A stretch of DNA of 64,000 nt from Erigeron canadensis (Eukaryota; Streptophyta; Magnoliopsida; Asterales; Asteraceae). The notes under the pieces are model-generated. The model saw only the letters and a list, made by a program, of their open reading frames with translations, was not told the origin of the DNA and did no database searches. This document shows positions 21,912-31,936 of the stretch, piece after piece; positions within the stretch are counted from its first letter, which is position 1; every line of letters starts with the position of its first letter. Location of the stretch: contig NC_057762.1 in the NCBI RefSeq assembly GCF_010389155.1, positions 29,386,055 through 29,450,054 of the forward strand, given 5' to 3'. The translations under genes were made by a program, and so were the position numbers.

Positions 21912-22252
21912 AGGGGTGTTTGGTATGATGGAACAAAAAATGGAAGAAAAAAAAATGAAAAACCATTTTTTTGTTTGATTGTATCGAAAAATGGAATCGA
22001 GAATAAAAAAGTGAGAATGATTTTCATTATCTTCATTATCTACAAATTGTAGAAAATGAATAAGAATGGAAAAAATAAAAATATGGATATTGTATCTATT
22101 AATTTTAATTATAAATTAAAATTTTGTAATTCTTTTATAACCATTCTCTATTTGTACTTAATTCTCTTTCCAAATACTCATTTTCTTTCCACTATTTTCA
22201 TTTTCTATTAAATTTCCATTATTTATGATTTATTCCTACCAAACATCCTTTA
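21912..22252. mobile_element. MITE family B, copy 1 (TIR GGGTGTTTGGTA)
   Basis: The left end TTAGGGGTGTTTGGTATG pairs with the right end TACCAAACATCCTTTAA. The interior is A-rich on the left and T-rich on the right (AATGGAATCGAGAATAAA; TTCATTTTCTATTAAATTTC), so the whole 341 bp can fold back. Related copies lie at 37753-38102 and 60117-60426. Confidence 0.7.
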
Positions 22253-22576
22253 AAGTGTTAGATGACTAATTTATATATGTGTCTCTTTTCTTCATAAACA
22301 ATCTCAGTTGTTGATGTGACTAATTTATACCCATTACCCACATCGTTATTGGCCATTTTAATACATGTTTTTAGTCGTTTTTGTATGCATTTGGCGCGTT
22401 TATGGTGTTTGTTAGTGTTTACAGGTTCTAAACAGGTTACGCGTCCATTTGGTACATTTTCGGGTGATTATTGGCCAGGAAGTACGTTATATTGATGAGA
22501 GTTGACTTGAGTGGACGAGACGGCAGAGCTTAGCAAGTAATCGAGATCAAAAGTAGTTGGCTCTGTACAAGCTATG

Positions 22577-22812
22577 ACTGCGCCGCAATAGGGATGCATG
22601 TAGCCCACTGCGCCGCAGCCAAAATCCTCGGAAACAAATGAAGATTGCCCCACTGCGCCGCAGTGGGGGTCGTAAGTGAATGACTGTGCCGCAGTCAGGA
22701 AAGGAGGAAAAGAAGCCGTGGAAACGTACTGCGCCGCAGTGGTGGTTTGCTTAGCCACTGCGTCGCAGTCACCCTTAAGTGAAAGTGAAGACCACCTCAC
22801 TGCGCCGCAGTG
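22577..22812. repeat. cluster of seven ACTGCGCCGCAGT hyphenated palindromes
   Basis: Copies centre near 22583, 22613, 22658, 22689, 22734, 22763 and 22805. The core arms ACTGCG and CGCAGT flank a single central base. Flanks differ but often extend the pairing: CCCCACTGCG/CGCAGTGGGG at 22648-22668, TGACTG/CAGTCA at 22681-22697. One centre is T (22763) and one arm has T for C (22687). The cluster lies 54-290 bp upstream of the LTR TATA box. Confidence 0.85.
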
Positions 22813-22865
22813 GGTGCACGGGGGCTGAATGGTTGGATCATTTTCTGCATCGGATTTTGAAGGAG

Positions 22866-22873
22866 TATAAAAG
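22866..22873 (+). promoter_or_regulatory. LTR TATA box (TATAAAAG)
   Basis: A textbook TATA box 555 bp into the LTR. Transcription should start about 30 bp downstream, which sets the U3/R border near 22900. Confidence 0.7.
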
Positions 22874-23260
22874 CAAAAACCCTAGTTCGAAAATAGGTTA
22901 TCAAAAATCTTTCTAGGAGCTGTTCTACAAGGGTTTTTCTTCCTCCAATCAAGATTATTTCTTAGGCGGATTCGTTGAAGATTCACGGGCACCCATCTAG
23001 ATCTTATCTACTTATTGTCTTGCATTTTAATTTCTCCAAACAATTGGTACATCATGTTTCTCTTATATTTTATTCATTATTGTGAATTGATCATGAGTGG
23101 CTAACTGTTTAATCATCCACCTTGATGAAACTAGACGGATAATGTGATTGCAATATTTTTAATTCAAAAGGGTTTATTTAATTATCGTTGTTCTGTGATC
23201 TTGATGATATTAATTCTTTTCATTAATTAATTTCGATATTGGTTACATATGATTCTTCGT

Positions 23261-23550
23261 TGGTGGTACCAGTTGAATGTGTATGTGATTTTAAAATGGT
23301 TACTTGTCTATAAGTAATTATCACTAGTTCATGGTATGATAGTGAATATCATTTTAAGAAAAGATTAATTTTGTCAACGTGATTGATATCGGTTGGTGGT
23401 ACCACGTTATTGTCACATAGGTTCTATTGATAATTTGATGGTCAATAAAACTGATTATTAGAAGAATTGTCTTGGTTTTGGTGGTACCGGCTTGGGTAAT
23501 TGGACTAGTAGTTAGGTGATTCGATAATTTATTCACGGTTGGTGGTACCA
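23261..23550. repeat. four TGGTGGTACC words in the LTR (R/U5)
   Basis: Starts at 23261, 23394, 23479 and 23540. Three continue to TGGTGGTACCA with the palindromic centre TGGTACCA; two share a longer context around GGTTGGTGGTACCACGT. Probably an old local duplication within the transcribed part of the LTR. Confidence 0.6.
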
Positions 23551-23924
23551 CGTGAGTAGCTTAACCTTGTCACGATTATTTTTTAATCCTAGAGAATTTG
23601 TTCTTAGTTAAATGCAATCACATTTGAAGTCAAGGGAAGTCAAGGTGGATGACTTTTAATTATACTGTCTGAACTGTTCTTTTAATTTATGCAATTATTT
23701 TGCAAACCAATTTATTTAATTGTCAAAAGGAATTTCGAAGCAACACCCGTTTTCCAAACCATTTTACAAGCAACTAATCATTTCACAGTCCCTGAGAACG
23801 AACTCAGACTTACCTCTTAACTATATTACAAACGATCGGGTCCACTGCCCGTGAGTGCGTAGTAGTGAGTTTTTGGGTAGTTTTAGTTTATAAATTTAAA
23901 GCTCGATTTTGCACATCAAGTTTT

Positions 23925-23942
23925 TGGCGCCGCTGCCGGGGA
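23925..23942 (+). other. primer binding site, tRNA-Asp type
   Basis: TGGCGCCGCTGCCGGGGA lies six bases after the LTR end. Athila and related elements prime from tRNA-Asp with TGGCGCCGTTGCCGGGGA as I remember it; this copy differs at one base. Confidence 0.85.
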
Positions 23943-24094
23943 TTGTGTGCCGATTTAGTTGTTTATTTAGTGGTTTGATCCTTCCTCACGCGTGAGGAAG
24001 TTAATTGCTTTATTAGTTTAGACTTGTTTTAGTGAATTATCACAGGTGCATTTGACGTGTGGTGTTAGTTGTGTTTTGTAGGATACTTTAATAG

Positions 24095-25260
24095 TTGATG
24101 ATTTTGCGTTCTTCGGGGAGACCTCTTTTTAGTCCACTGAAAACTCCACCTAGACGTAGGATCAACTTCACAGCACCACCGGATTCAGACGAAGAAGGCT
24201 TCTATCTAGAGGAATTCTTTGAGCTTGCACTTGTGAAAGAAGAAATGGGTGACAATCCACCAAGAGACCCGAATGACATCAAATATGGGGACCGAGCCCG
24301 CAATATTCCTTTGGCTCGTGGTTCCGCTATTAGAACACCGGCGGTTGATCAAAGCTTTAATTTGAAACCGAATCATCTAAAGAGCATTGAAGAGCAAAAG
24401 TTTGATGGAAAGAAGAAATGGGATCCATATAAGCACTTGGAAAGGTTTGAGAAGCTGGCAAGGCTTTACCAACATGGCCAAAACCAAATGAATGCCGTGA
24501 AACTTGAAACCTTTCCTATCACTCTTACCGGGGAAGTCGAAGATTGGTTTAATGATCTTCCCGAGAATTCGATTACAACTTGGGATCAACTCAAGGAAGA
24601 TTTTATTGGTGAGTTTTACTCGGTTAGAACTCAAAGGCATTTGGAAAACTTTATTAGGTCTTTCATGCAAGAAGATGGGGAAGATGTGGTAGATGCATGG
24701 ATCCGGTTTAAAGAAATGTTGAGGAATTGTCCGGGTCATGAGTTGACCAAGGAGAAATATGTTGAATTGTTCTTTGATGGATTGACCAAGGCTTCTAAAA
24801 AAGAGATGGGATATGCTTTTGGTGGAAGTTTTAGCAAGATTACTCCAAATGAAGGTTTTGACATTTTGGAGCGAATGGTGAAGGGTAATGCGGCCATGGA
24901 TGATAAGAGGTTTGTGAAGAATGAGAGCCGATTCAAGCAAAGTAAGGTTGCAAGGGCCGATAGAAGCAACAGTTCTAGTGTCATTGATGAGATTCAAGCT
25001 TTATCGGCAAGGATGGATAAAGGGTTTGCTAACCAAGAATCGAGGTTTGGATATCTAGAGCGAGATGTGAAGGTGCTAGCTGATGGATGTGATCATTGTG
25101 GAGACACACACTATTCTGAAGAGTGTCCCAACCGGGGACTTGAAGATGTTAATTTTGTTCTAAATCAGCAAAGAGGTTTTCAGAGAAACACCGGTTTTCA
25201 GAATCGATCATCAGGTAACAATTCTTATAACTCTTCTTTTCCTGCTAATACTTCTCTTTT
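24095..25260 (+). pseudogene. gag: Athila gag (capsid-nucleocapsid)
   Basis: ATG at 24095, 153 bp after the PBS. Residues about 95-260 form a Retrotrans_gag domain (GEVEDWFNDLPENSITTWDQ, then a helix-rich region typical of capsid). A zinc knuckle of the Athila type follows near 25090 (CDHC-GDTH-YSEEC), for genomic RNA binding. The frame is good to about 25257, where a T run (25257-25262) marks a frameshift: beyond it this frame is nonsense, while the +2 frame continues a Gln/Ser-rich linker. A 206-codon antisense frame (24377-24997) is a shadow of gag. Confidence 0.88.
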
Positions 25261-26208
25261 TTCTGGCAAAAGAGCAATTATCAAAGTCAGCCACAGCAGC
25301 AGGAGACTAAGCAAAGCTAAGGATCGGGTTCTTCATCTTCTATTACCGATCCTAATGCCGAGCTGAGAGAGATGATGAAGCAGATGATGAGTAATCAGAT
25401 TGAGACAAACACAAGTATCCAAAATATAAGGGAGGATACTAGGGAGTTGAGTGAGAGGCTAGACAGGATTAATGGCAAGGTGGAGATGAATGCCAAAAAT
25501 CAGGATATTAACTTTAAGGATCTTGAAAGTAGGATGGCTGCTCTAACTAGGCCCCAGGGTGCTTTGCCTAGTAACACTCAGCAGAATCCAAAGCAGAATC
25601 AAGGGTCCAACAGTGGTCAGAAGTACACTCCACCGCCTGTTCGTCAGGAGCAGGCGAAGGCCATTACTACTCGTACAGGTAGATCCTATGCCCCTCCTCC
25701 TAATCCTTATGTTATTATTTCAGATGTGCAGGATACAGGAAATGAAGAAGCTGAAGATGTTGATGAGGAGATTGTGATGGAAGATCAACCGATTGTGAAG
25801 ACTCTGGTTACCCCAACTGAACCGGCGGTGACACCCGAGGCTAAGCCATATAAGCCTAAGGTTCCATTTCCACAGCGGTTCAGGAAGGCTAAATTGAAGG
25901 AACAATATGACAAATTTGTTAACATGATTAAAAATGTTCATATTAATGTGCCTTTAGTTAACTTGATACAGGGAAAGCCAAATTATGCGAAATTTATCAA
26001 GGAACTTGTTACAGACAAAGGAAAGATGGATGAGGTGAAGGCGACATATCTCAATGCTGAGTGTTCTGCTATATTGCAGAATCAACAGATTCCGCCTAAG
26101 CTTGAGGATCCAGGGAGTTTTCTTGTAACTTGTTCCATTCGTACTTTGACTTGTAAGGCATTAGCAGATTTAGGTGCAAGTATCAATTTGATGCCTTACT
26201 GGGTTTAG
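25261..26208 (+). pseudogene. pol: Athila gag-pol linker and protease N-half
   Basis: Continuation in the shifted frame. An in-frame TAA (25318-25320) interrupts the Gln/Ser-rich linker. Then comes a Met-rich and coiled segment, a Pro-rich linker, the conserved Athila block PYKPKVPFPQRFRKAKL and HINVPLVNLIQGKPNYAKF, and the retropepsin active site ALADLGASINLMPY at about 26158-26200. Retropepsin is an aspartic protease that matures the polyprotein; the catalytic Asp in DLGAS is present. A TAG at 26206-26208 cuts the domain just after it, in the same frame as the rest of pol. Confidence 0.85.
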
Positions 26209-28452
26209 AGTAAGTTGACTTCCGGTATTTTGAGACCTACTCGTATGAGTATAAGACTAGCTGACCACTCTTTTCAGTATCCCATTGGGATTGCTGAGAA
26301 CATGACTGTCCAAGTAGGTCATATAGTTTTTCTTGTTGATTTTGTGATCCTAGAAATGGAAGAAGACACTAAGGTACCCTTGATTTTAGGTAGACCATTC
26401 CTTAACACCGCGGATGCTATCATCCGGGTGAAAGATAAGGAAATTTCGTTGGGTGTGGGTACGGATAGGATAGTGTTTAATGTTGAACGATCTATTAAGC
26501 ATTCTTACTTGACTGATGAATCTTGTTTCAGGATTAACGTAATTGATGATGCTTTGGATCAAGAATTTCAGGAATTCATGGAAACGGAAGTTGATGATGA
26601 GCTCGTGTGCTTAGGAGCTGGAGATATTGGTGATGATGATTTGTTTGCAGAGGTAATGGCGCTTGATATGGATGAGACACCTCCAAAAAATGAGAGCTTT
26701 GAAAAGGTTGTTGCTGATGGAAGCTCAAGGGTGCCAAATTCGGTTGATGTACCCCCTACTGATCTGGAGCTCAAGCCATTGCCTGCCCACTTGGAGTATG
26801 CTTACTTGGCAGGTAAATCCTCTTTACCCGTTGTCATCTCGTCCGCACTTTCGAGTGACGAGGAAAATCTTCTTTTAGCCGTGCTTAAAGCTCATAAGCG
26901 GGCTTTTGCTTGGAAAACCACCGACATTCCAGGTATTAGTCTCGATTTTTGCATGCATAAGATAGATTTTGTTGATGATGTTAAGCCCGTTGTCCAGAGA
27001 CAAAGGAGGCTTAATCCAAATATGAAGGAGGTGGTTAAGAAAGAAGTGATTAAACTGTTAGATGCTGGGATCATTTTCCCAATAGCCGATAGTTCTTGGG
27101 TAAGTCCCGTCCACTGTGTTCCCAAAAAGGGGGGCATGACGGTTATTGAAAATGAAAATAATGAACTTTTGGCCACTAGGACTGTCACGGGTTGGCGGGT
27201 TTGCATAGATTACCGTAAGTTGAATGATGCCACCCGTAAGGATCATTTTCCCCTCCCATTTATTGATCAAATGTCGGAAAGACTTGCCGGTAATGAATAT
27301 TTTTGTTTCTTAGATGGGTTCTCCGGGTATTTTCAAATACCCATCGACCCGAAAGACCAAGAAAAGACCACTTTTACATGCCCATTTGGTACCTTTGCTT
27401 ACAGGCGAATGCCTTTTGGCTTGTGTAATTCCCCGGGCACCTTCCAAAGGTGCATGATAGCTATCCTCCAGGACATGCTTGAAACCTCAATGGAGGTTTT
27501 CATGGATGATTTCTCGGTTTTCGGGGATCCTTTTAGGTCTTGTTTGCATAACCTAGATAAGATGTTGACTAGGTGTGAAAAGGCTCGTCTAGTTTTGAAT
27601 TGGGAGAAGTGTCACTTCATGGTGACCGAGGGAATTGTTCTAGGTCATAAGGTGTCTAGGGCCGGAATAGAAGTTGATAGGGCCAAAATTGATGTGATAG
27701 CCAAGTTACCCCCGCCTTCCAATGTGAAAGGGGTGCGTAGTTTTCTAGGCCATGCAGGTTTCTACCGGAGATTCATTAAGGATTTCTCTAAGATTACTCG
27801 TCCGATGACCCACTTGTTGGAGAAGGACGTTCCTTTTGTTTTTGATGAATCTTGTTTAAGTGCTTTTCAGGTATTAAAGGAGAAGTTGACCAACTCTCCT
27901 ATTATGGTTGGACCGGATTGGAATTTGCCGTTTGAGCTGATGTGTGATGCTAGTGACTATGCTGTAGGAGCCGTGCTTGGGCAAAGGGATGATAAGCACT
28001 TCAAGCCAATTTACTATGCTAGTAAAACCTTGAATCCCGCCCAGCAAAATTACACTACTACAGAGAAGGAGTTACTTACGGTAATCTTTGCATTTGATAA
28101 GTTTTGGTCATATCTAGTACTAAGTAAAACTGTTGTTTTCACTGACCACTCTGCTTTGAAGTATTTGTTTTCTAAGCAAGATGCAAAGCCTAGACTTATT
28201 CGATGGATTCTATTGTTGCAAGAATTTGATATTGAAACCAAGGATAAGAAAGGTGCCAAGAACTTAGCAGCTGATCACTTGAGCCGGTTGGAGGACCCAA
28301 ACCGTGAGGAGCTTCAGGATGGGGAGATTAAGGATAACTTCCCCGATGAATATTTAAATGTCATTTCTAATTCTGATGAAGGTCCTTGGTTTGCTGACAT
28401 TGCTAATTATTTGGTTGCAGGTGAAATACCAAATGATTTCTCGGGTCAGTAG
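26209..28452 (+). pseudogene. pol: Athila pol: protease C-half, reverse transcriptase, RNase H
   Basis: Same frame as the protease N-half, resuming after the TAG. It includes the protease flap end (VPLILGRPFLNTADA at about 26380), an acidic linker, and the RT from about 26850: KKEVIKLLDAGIIFPIADSS, WRVCIDYRKLNDATRKDHFP, FLDGFSGYFQI, and the catalytic FMDDF at about 27500 (the usual YMDD, with Phe for Tyr as is frequent in this lineage). RNase H follows (MCDASDYAVGAVLG, TTTEKELL, FTDHSALKYL, NLAADHLSR at 27940-28290). The frame ends at TAG 28450-28452, an in-frame nonsense codon, since the same frame continues into integrase. Confidence 0.92.
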
Positions 28453-29676
28453 AAAAAGAAGCTCATATCGGATGCTAAGCATTATTTCTGGGATAATCCA
28501 TATCTATTTCAAATTTGTGCAGATGGTATGGTAAGAAGATGTGTTGTAGGAGCTGAAACTAGAGAGATTTTGGATGCTTGCCATTACGGGCCAACCGGAG
28601 GTCACTATGGTCCGTCAGTTACAGGTAGAAAGGTTTTTGATGTAGGTTTCTATTGGCCGACAATCTTCAAAGAGGCCCAAACGTTGGTTGAAACCTGTGA
28701 CATTTGCCAACGCCAAGGAAGCATCACAAAACGGGATGAAATGCCACAGCAAGGAATTCAGGTATGTGAGGTTTTCGATATTTGGGGCATAGACTTCATG
28801 GGACCATTCCCACCGTCTAACAAGTTTCAGTACATCCTAGTTGTTGTTGACTACGTGTCTAAGTGGGCCGAAGCCAAGGCTTTGCCTACAAACGACGCGA
28901 GGGTAGTCATTGAATTCTTGAAACAGTTGTTTAGTAGGTTTGGTTGCCCTAGAGCCTTAATTAGTGATCGTGGAACACATTTTGCTAATCATCAACTAGA
29001 TAAGGTTCTTAAGAAGTATGGTGTTTGTCATTACTTTTCAACTTCTTATCACCCACATACCAGTGGTCAAGTGGAAAACACCAACAGGGCATTGAAAAGA
29101 ATTTTGGAAAAAACGGTCAGGGATAACCCCAAGGTTTGGGCGAAAAAGTTGGATGACGCCTTGTGGGCGTTTAGGACCGCCTTTAAGACGCCTAATGGCA
29201 CTACGCCATACAAATTGCTCTATGGTAAGACTTGTCACTTACCGATTGAATTAGAGCACAAGGCGTATTGGGCGTTGAGGAATTTGAACCTAGACATGAT
29301 GGAGGCCGGTGAACTTAGGTTGTTGCAACTTCATGAGCTCGATGAGCTTAGATTAGGTGCATATGAAAATTCAAGACTCTATAAAGAAAAAACCAAGGTT
29401 TACCATGACAAAAGGATCCGTAGAAAGGAGTTCAAGGTTGGTGCAAAAGTTTTGTTGTTTTTATCGAAATTTAAAATTAAACAACCAAAGTTAACTTCTA
29501 GGTGGATAGGTCCTTTTGTGATTAAACATGTGTATCCGTCCGGGTATGTTGAACTTCTTAAAAGGGATGGAAATGGGTCTTTCATTGTCAATGGCCATAG
29601 GCTCAAGTTGTATTTGGAAGAAGAGCAGGAGGAGGGGATGGTTGAAGAAATCCCCATTTTTGATTCACAAACTTGA
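28453..29676 (+). pseudogene. pol: Athila integrase
   Basis: In frame with RT/RNase H after the TAG at 28450. The HHCC zinc-binding region ([11 protein letters not shown] ... CDICQR) spans 28575-28720. The catalytic core is DD35E: Asp in IDFMGPF (about 28790), Asp in ISDRGTHF (about 28965), Glu in [10 protein letters not shown] (about 29075), with exactly 35 residues between the last two. The C-terminal SH3-like region ([22 protein letters not shown]) follows to a normal stop at 29676. Integrase inserts the cDNA into the genome. The domain itself has no lesion, but without read-through it could only start internally. Confidence 0.92.
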
Positions 29677-30208
29677 AATGGTGATCGAGTCTAACTCACG
29701 ACTCGTAAATAAATTAAGCGCTTCTCGGGAGGCAACCCGTGTTTAATTTTGTTTTGTCAATTTGATTTTTATTCGTTAGATAGGTTTAATCTGTTTTGTT
29801 AAGAATGTGCAACTTCAGAAGTGGTGTGAAGCGATTGAGGTAAGTTTGTGCTTAAAACCGAAAAAATAATTTTTCTAGAAAAGACTCCCACTGCGCCGCA
29901 GTCCGTTTCCACGGCCTAACTTGACCATCGCCCCACTGCGCCGTAGTGGGGGTGTGAGGAGAGGACTGCGCCGCAGTCCAAAAGCTCGGCACCAGTTTTA
30001 TATTCGCAGTGGGTGATGGCCAAAGCTCACTGCGCCGCAGTGAGCCATTTGACTGGTTAAAGACAGGAGCGGGTGTTTAACTTGACCATCGCCCCACTGC
30101 GCCGCAGTGGGGCATTTTCCTGAACGAATTTTTCTTTGTTTTTAATACGGTTCCTGGTTTGTATTCCACGTTTAACATGTTTATTTGTCTTATGATTTTT
30201 GCTTGTAG
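29677..30208 (+). other. spacer between integrase and env-like ORF
   Basis: Non-coding. It contains five ACTGCGCCGCAGT-type palindromes (29890-30113) and a short direct repeat of TTGACCATCGCCCCACTGCG. It ends in TTTTTGCTTGTAG (30208), a good 3' splice site, directly before the env-like frame. Confidence 0.65.
29890..30113. repeat. second cluster of ACTGCGCCGCAGT palindromes
   Basis: Copies at 29890-29902, 29931-29951, 29963-29979, 30025-30045 and 30091-30113, plus a half copy near 30005. Arms grow to 11 bp and differ: CCCCACTGCG (one T in the right arm), GGACTGCG/CGCAGTCC, GCTCACTGCG/CGCAGTGAGC, GCCCCACTGCG/CGCAGTGGGGC. It sits 95-320 bp upstream of the env-like frame. Confidence 0.85.
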
Positions 30209-31936
30209 GATGCTTCAGGAACCGACAAGAGGAAGCAAGTCGAGGAGGGCCAAGGAAGCGGGTCGGCCCAGAAACAAGCCAAAGCTTCTCGGGAGGCAGT
30301 AGAAGCGCCAACACTCAAGTTTTGGCCAGGGCAGTTGAATGAGAAGCATACGTGGTTCGAATTTAGCAGGGTAAAACAACCCCACAAGAACAACTTCCTC
30401 AATGAGTTGTTCTCCATCCACAAGGAGGTGGTCTGTCCACCTATATATCTCGCTCCCACTGCCGCTCAGCATTTCGGCATTCAAGCCGACATTAATGGGT
30501 GGTTTAGGATAGAAGCTCAGGTTAGGGATAGGCTGGTTGTGAGTGATATGTGGCAGAATGTGTTCAACAACCGGGAGCCTGTGTATAGGGAGTTGTGTTT
30601 GGAGTTCTATTCAACTCTGAAGGTGACGAAAGAGTTGAATAAGGTGAAGGACATTTTTGAGGAGCGCTGTGTGACTTTCTACTGTGGGGGTGTTGCGAGA
30701 AAGATATCTATTGCCCAGTTTGGCTATTATACTGAGATGTACACTCTGGACCAGTTGAAGAGCAGCGAGTTTCGGAGTTTGTTGAGATAGGGCCTATATA
30801 TTAAGCAGGCCTTTGATGGTGAGTCCATTCCTCAGTACTGGACTCGGATTACTGGTGGTGAAGCTTGGCCGTCTGGGGGGTCAGGCAGTGTTTCTAAGAT
30901 CAGGAGTGTGCGATTGAGGATGCTTCATCGCATGATTGTCACGTTTCTGGTACAGCGGTCCACTCACTGGGACAAGGCGTACCAGAATGATCTCTGGTTG
31001 ATGAAGTTGTTTGCTGAGGGGGCGCCTAGGAGGTTTGCTTTGGCCCCCATTGTTGTGTTGGATAGGATGTGGAACCACTCCGACTCGGAGCTGGTTTTGG
31101 GGCACTTTGTTACTATGATCTATCGGCGCATGGGCATTTTTGACACGGATAAGTGCCAGACCGATCTTTCACCCCCTATCTTTCAGGAGACTTTGACGGA
31201 GGCCGAGTTGGTGAGGGCCAAGATTGTGAAGAAGATGATGCAGACAGAGAACTCTAGGCTGCTGGATGATACTGGGTTTGTTGCACTGCCTCCAGTTGTG
31301 GAGGGAGCTGAGGATGTTGAGATGAGGGATGCTCCACAGGAGTAGCCTAGGAGGAGGGCTCCCATTGGTATTGACTTGACCCCGTTGAGCACCCAGCTCC
31401 AGCAGATCTACGAGGGGCAGCAGGCCAGCCGCCAGGCTTTCGATGACTACCAGCAGCGTATGGATCACGAGGTGAGTTGGTTAGGGTCACAGCAGGCCCA
31501 TACTAACTACACCCTTGATTACTATCAGCCGATGTGGCAGGCCCAGTACACTGGGACGGAGTTTGTGCGGCCTGACCCGATTCCACCTTTCAGCCCTCCA
31601 CCTATCCGTGTCCCATCGTATCGACAGGATGGCGGTTCTTACTTTTTCACGCCAGCCCAGATGTCCCCTCGGGCCTATGACTTGGGAGGATCTCCCCGAG
31701 GCCCAGTTCAGTTCGGTCGATACACAGGGGGTGATGCTGGGATATCCTCCTCCATGCCTAGTTTCTTTACAGGTGCTAGTTCTGGATTTGCTGATTTTGC
31801 TGGAGGCTCAGGAGGATATGCTGCTAGAGGTTCTGGACAGGGAGGTGATCAGCCGAGTGGCGGATATGGTGGCTCAGGTTCAGGAGGTACACCAGAGCAG
31901 CCACCAGCTAGGTGGACGATTTGTTTGGCCCGCTAG
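30209..31936 (+). pseudogene. Athila env-like ORF (broken by two stops)
   Basis: One frame from a splice-acceptor-like TTGTAG|GAT at 30209 to 31936, interrupted by TAG at 30788-30790 and 31343-31345. It starts with a basic, low-complexity stretch, then a domain resembling the 'putative plant transposon protein' family of Athila-type elements (about 30320-31200: W/F-rich with EFYS, VTFYCGGVARKISIAQFG and WDKAYQNDLWLMK). It ends in a Gln/Gly/Ser/Pro-rich tail (31376-31936). I see no signal peptide or transmembrane helix, so a fusogenic envelope role is not supported. No in-frame ATG sits at the 5' end, consistent with translation from a spliced mRNA. Confidence 0.7.

Larger units (their letters stand above)
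22312..23918 (+). repeat. 5' LTR of Athila-like element (1607 bp)
   Basis: It begins TGATGTGAC and ends GCACATCA, giving inverted termini TGATGTG/CACATCA. The first 370 bp align without gaps to 34450-34819 with nine substitutions. It holds the ACTGCGCCGCAGT cluster (22577-22812), TATAAAAG at 22866 and four TGGTGGTACC words (23261-23550). A long Cys/Gly/Ala/Val frame on the minus strand here is an artefact of the repeats. Confidence 0.92.

Noticed and set aside
22468..22800. 110-codon minus-strand frame with repeated CGAV motif
   Set aside because: The repeat is the translation of the ACTGCGCCGCAGT cluster in the LTR, a DNA feature rather than a protein.
22577..22812. Regularly repeated palindromes as a CRISPR-like array
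   Set aside because: Plant DNA inside an LTR, repeats of about 13-21 bp with irregular spacing of 30-47 bp, no cas genes.
24377..24997. 206-codon frame antisense to gag
   Set aside because: A shadow of the well-supported gag frame; no known motif and no sign of an independent promoter.
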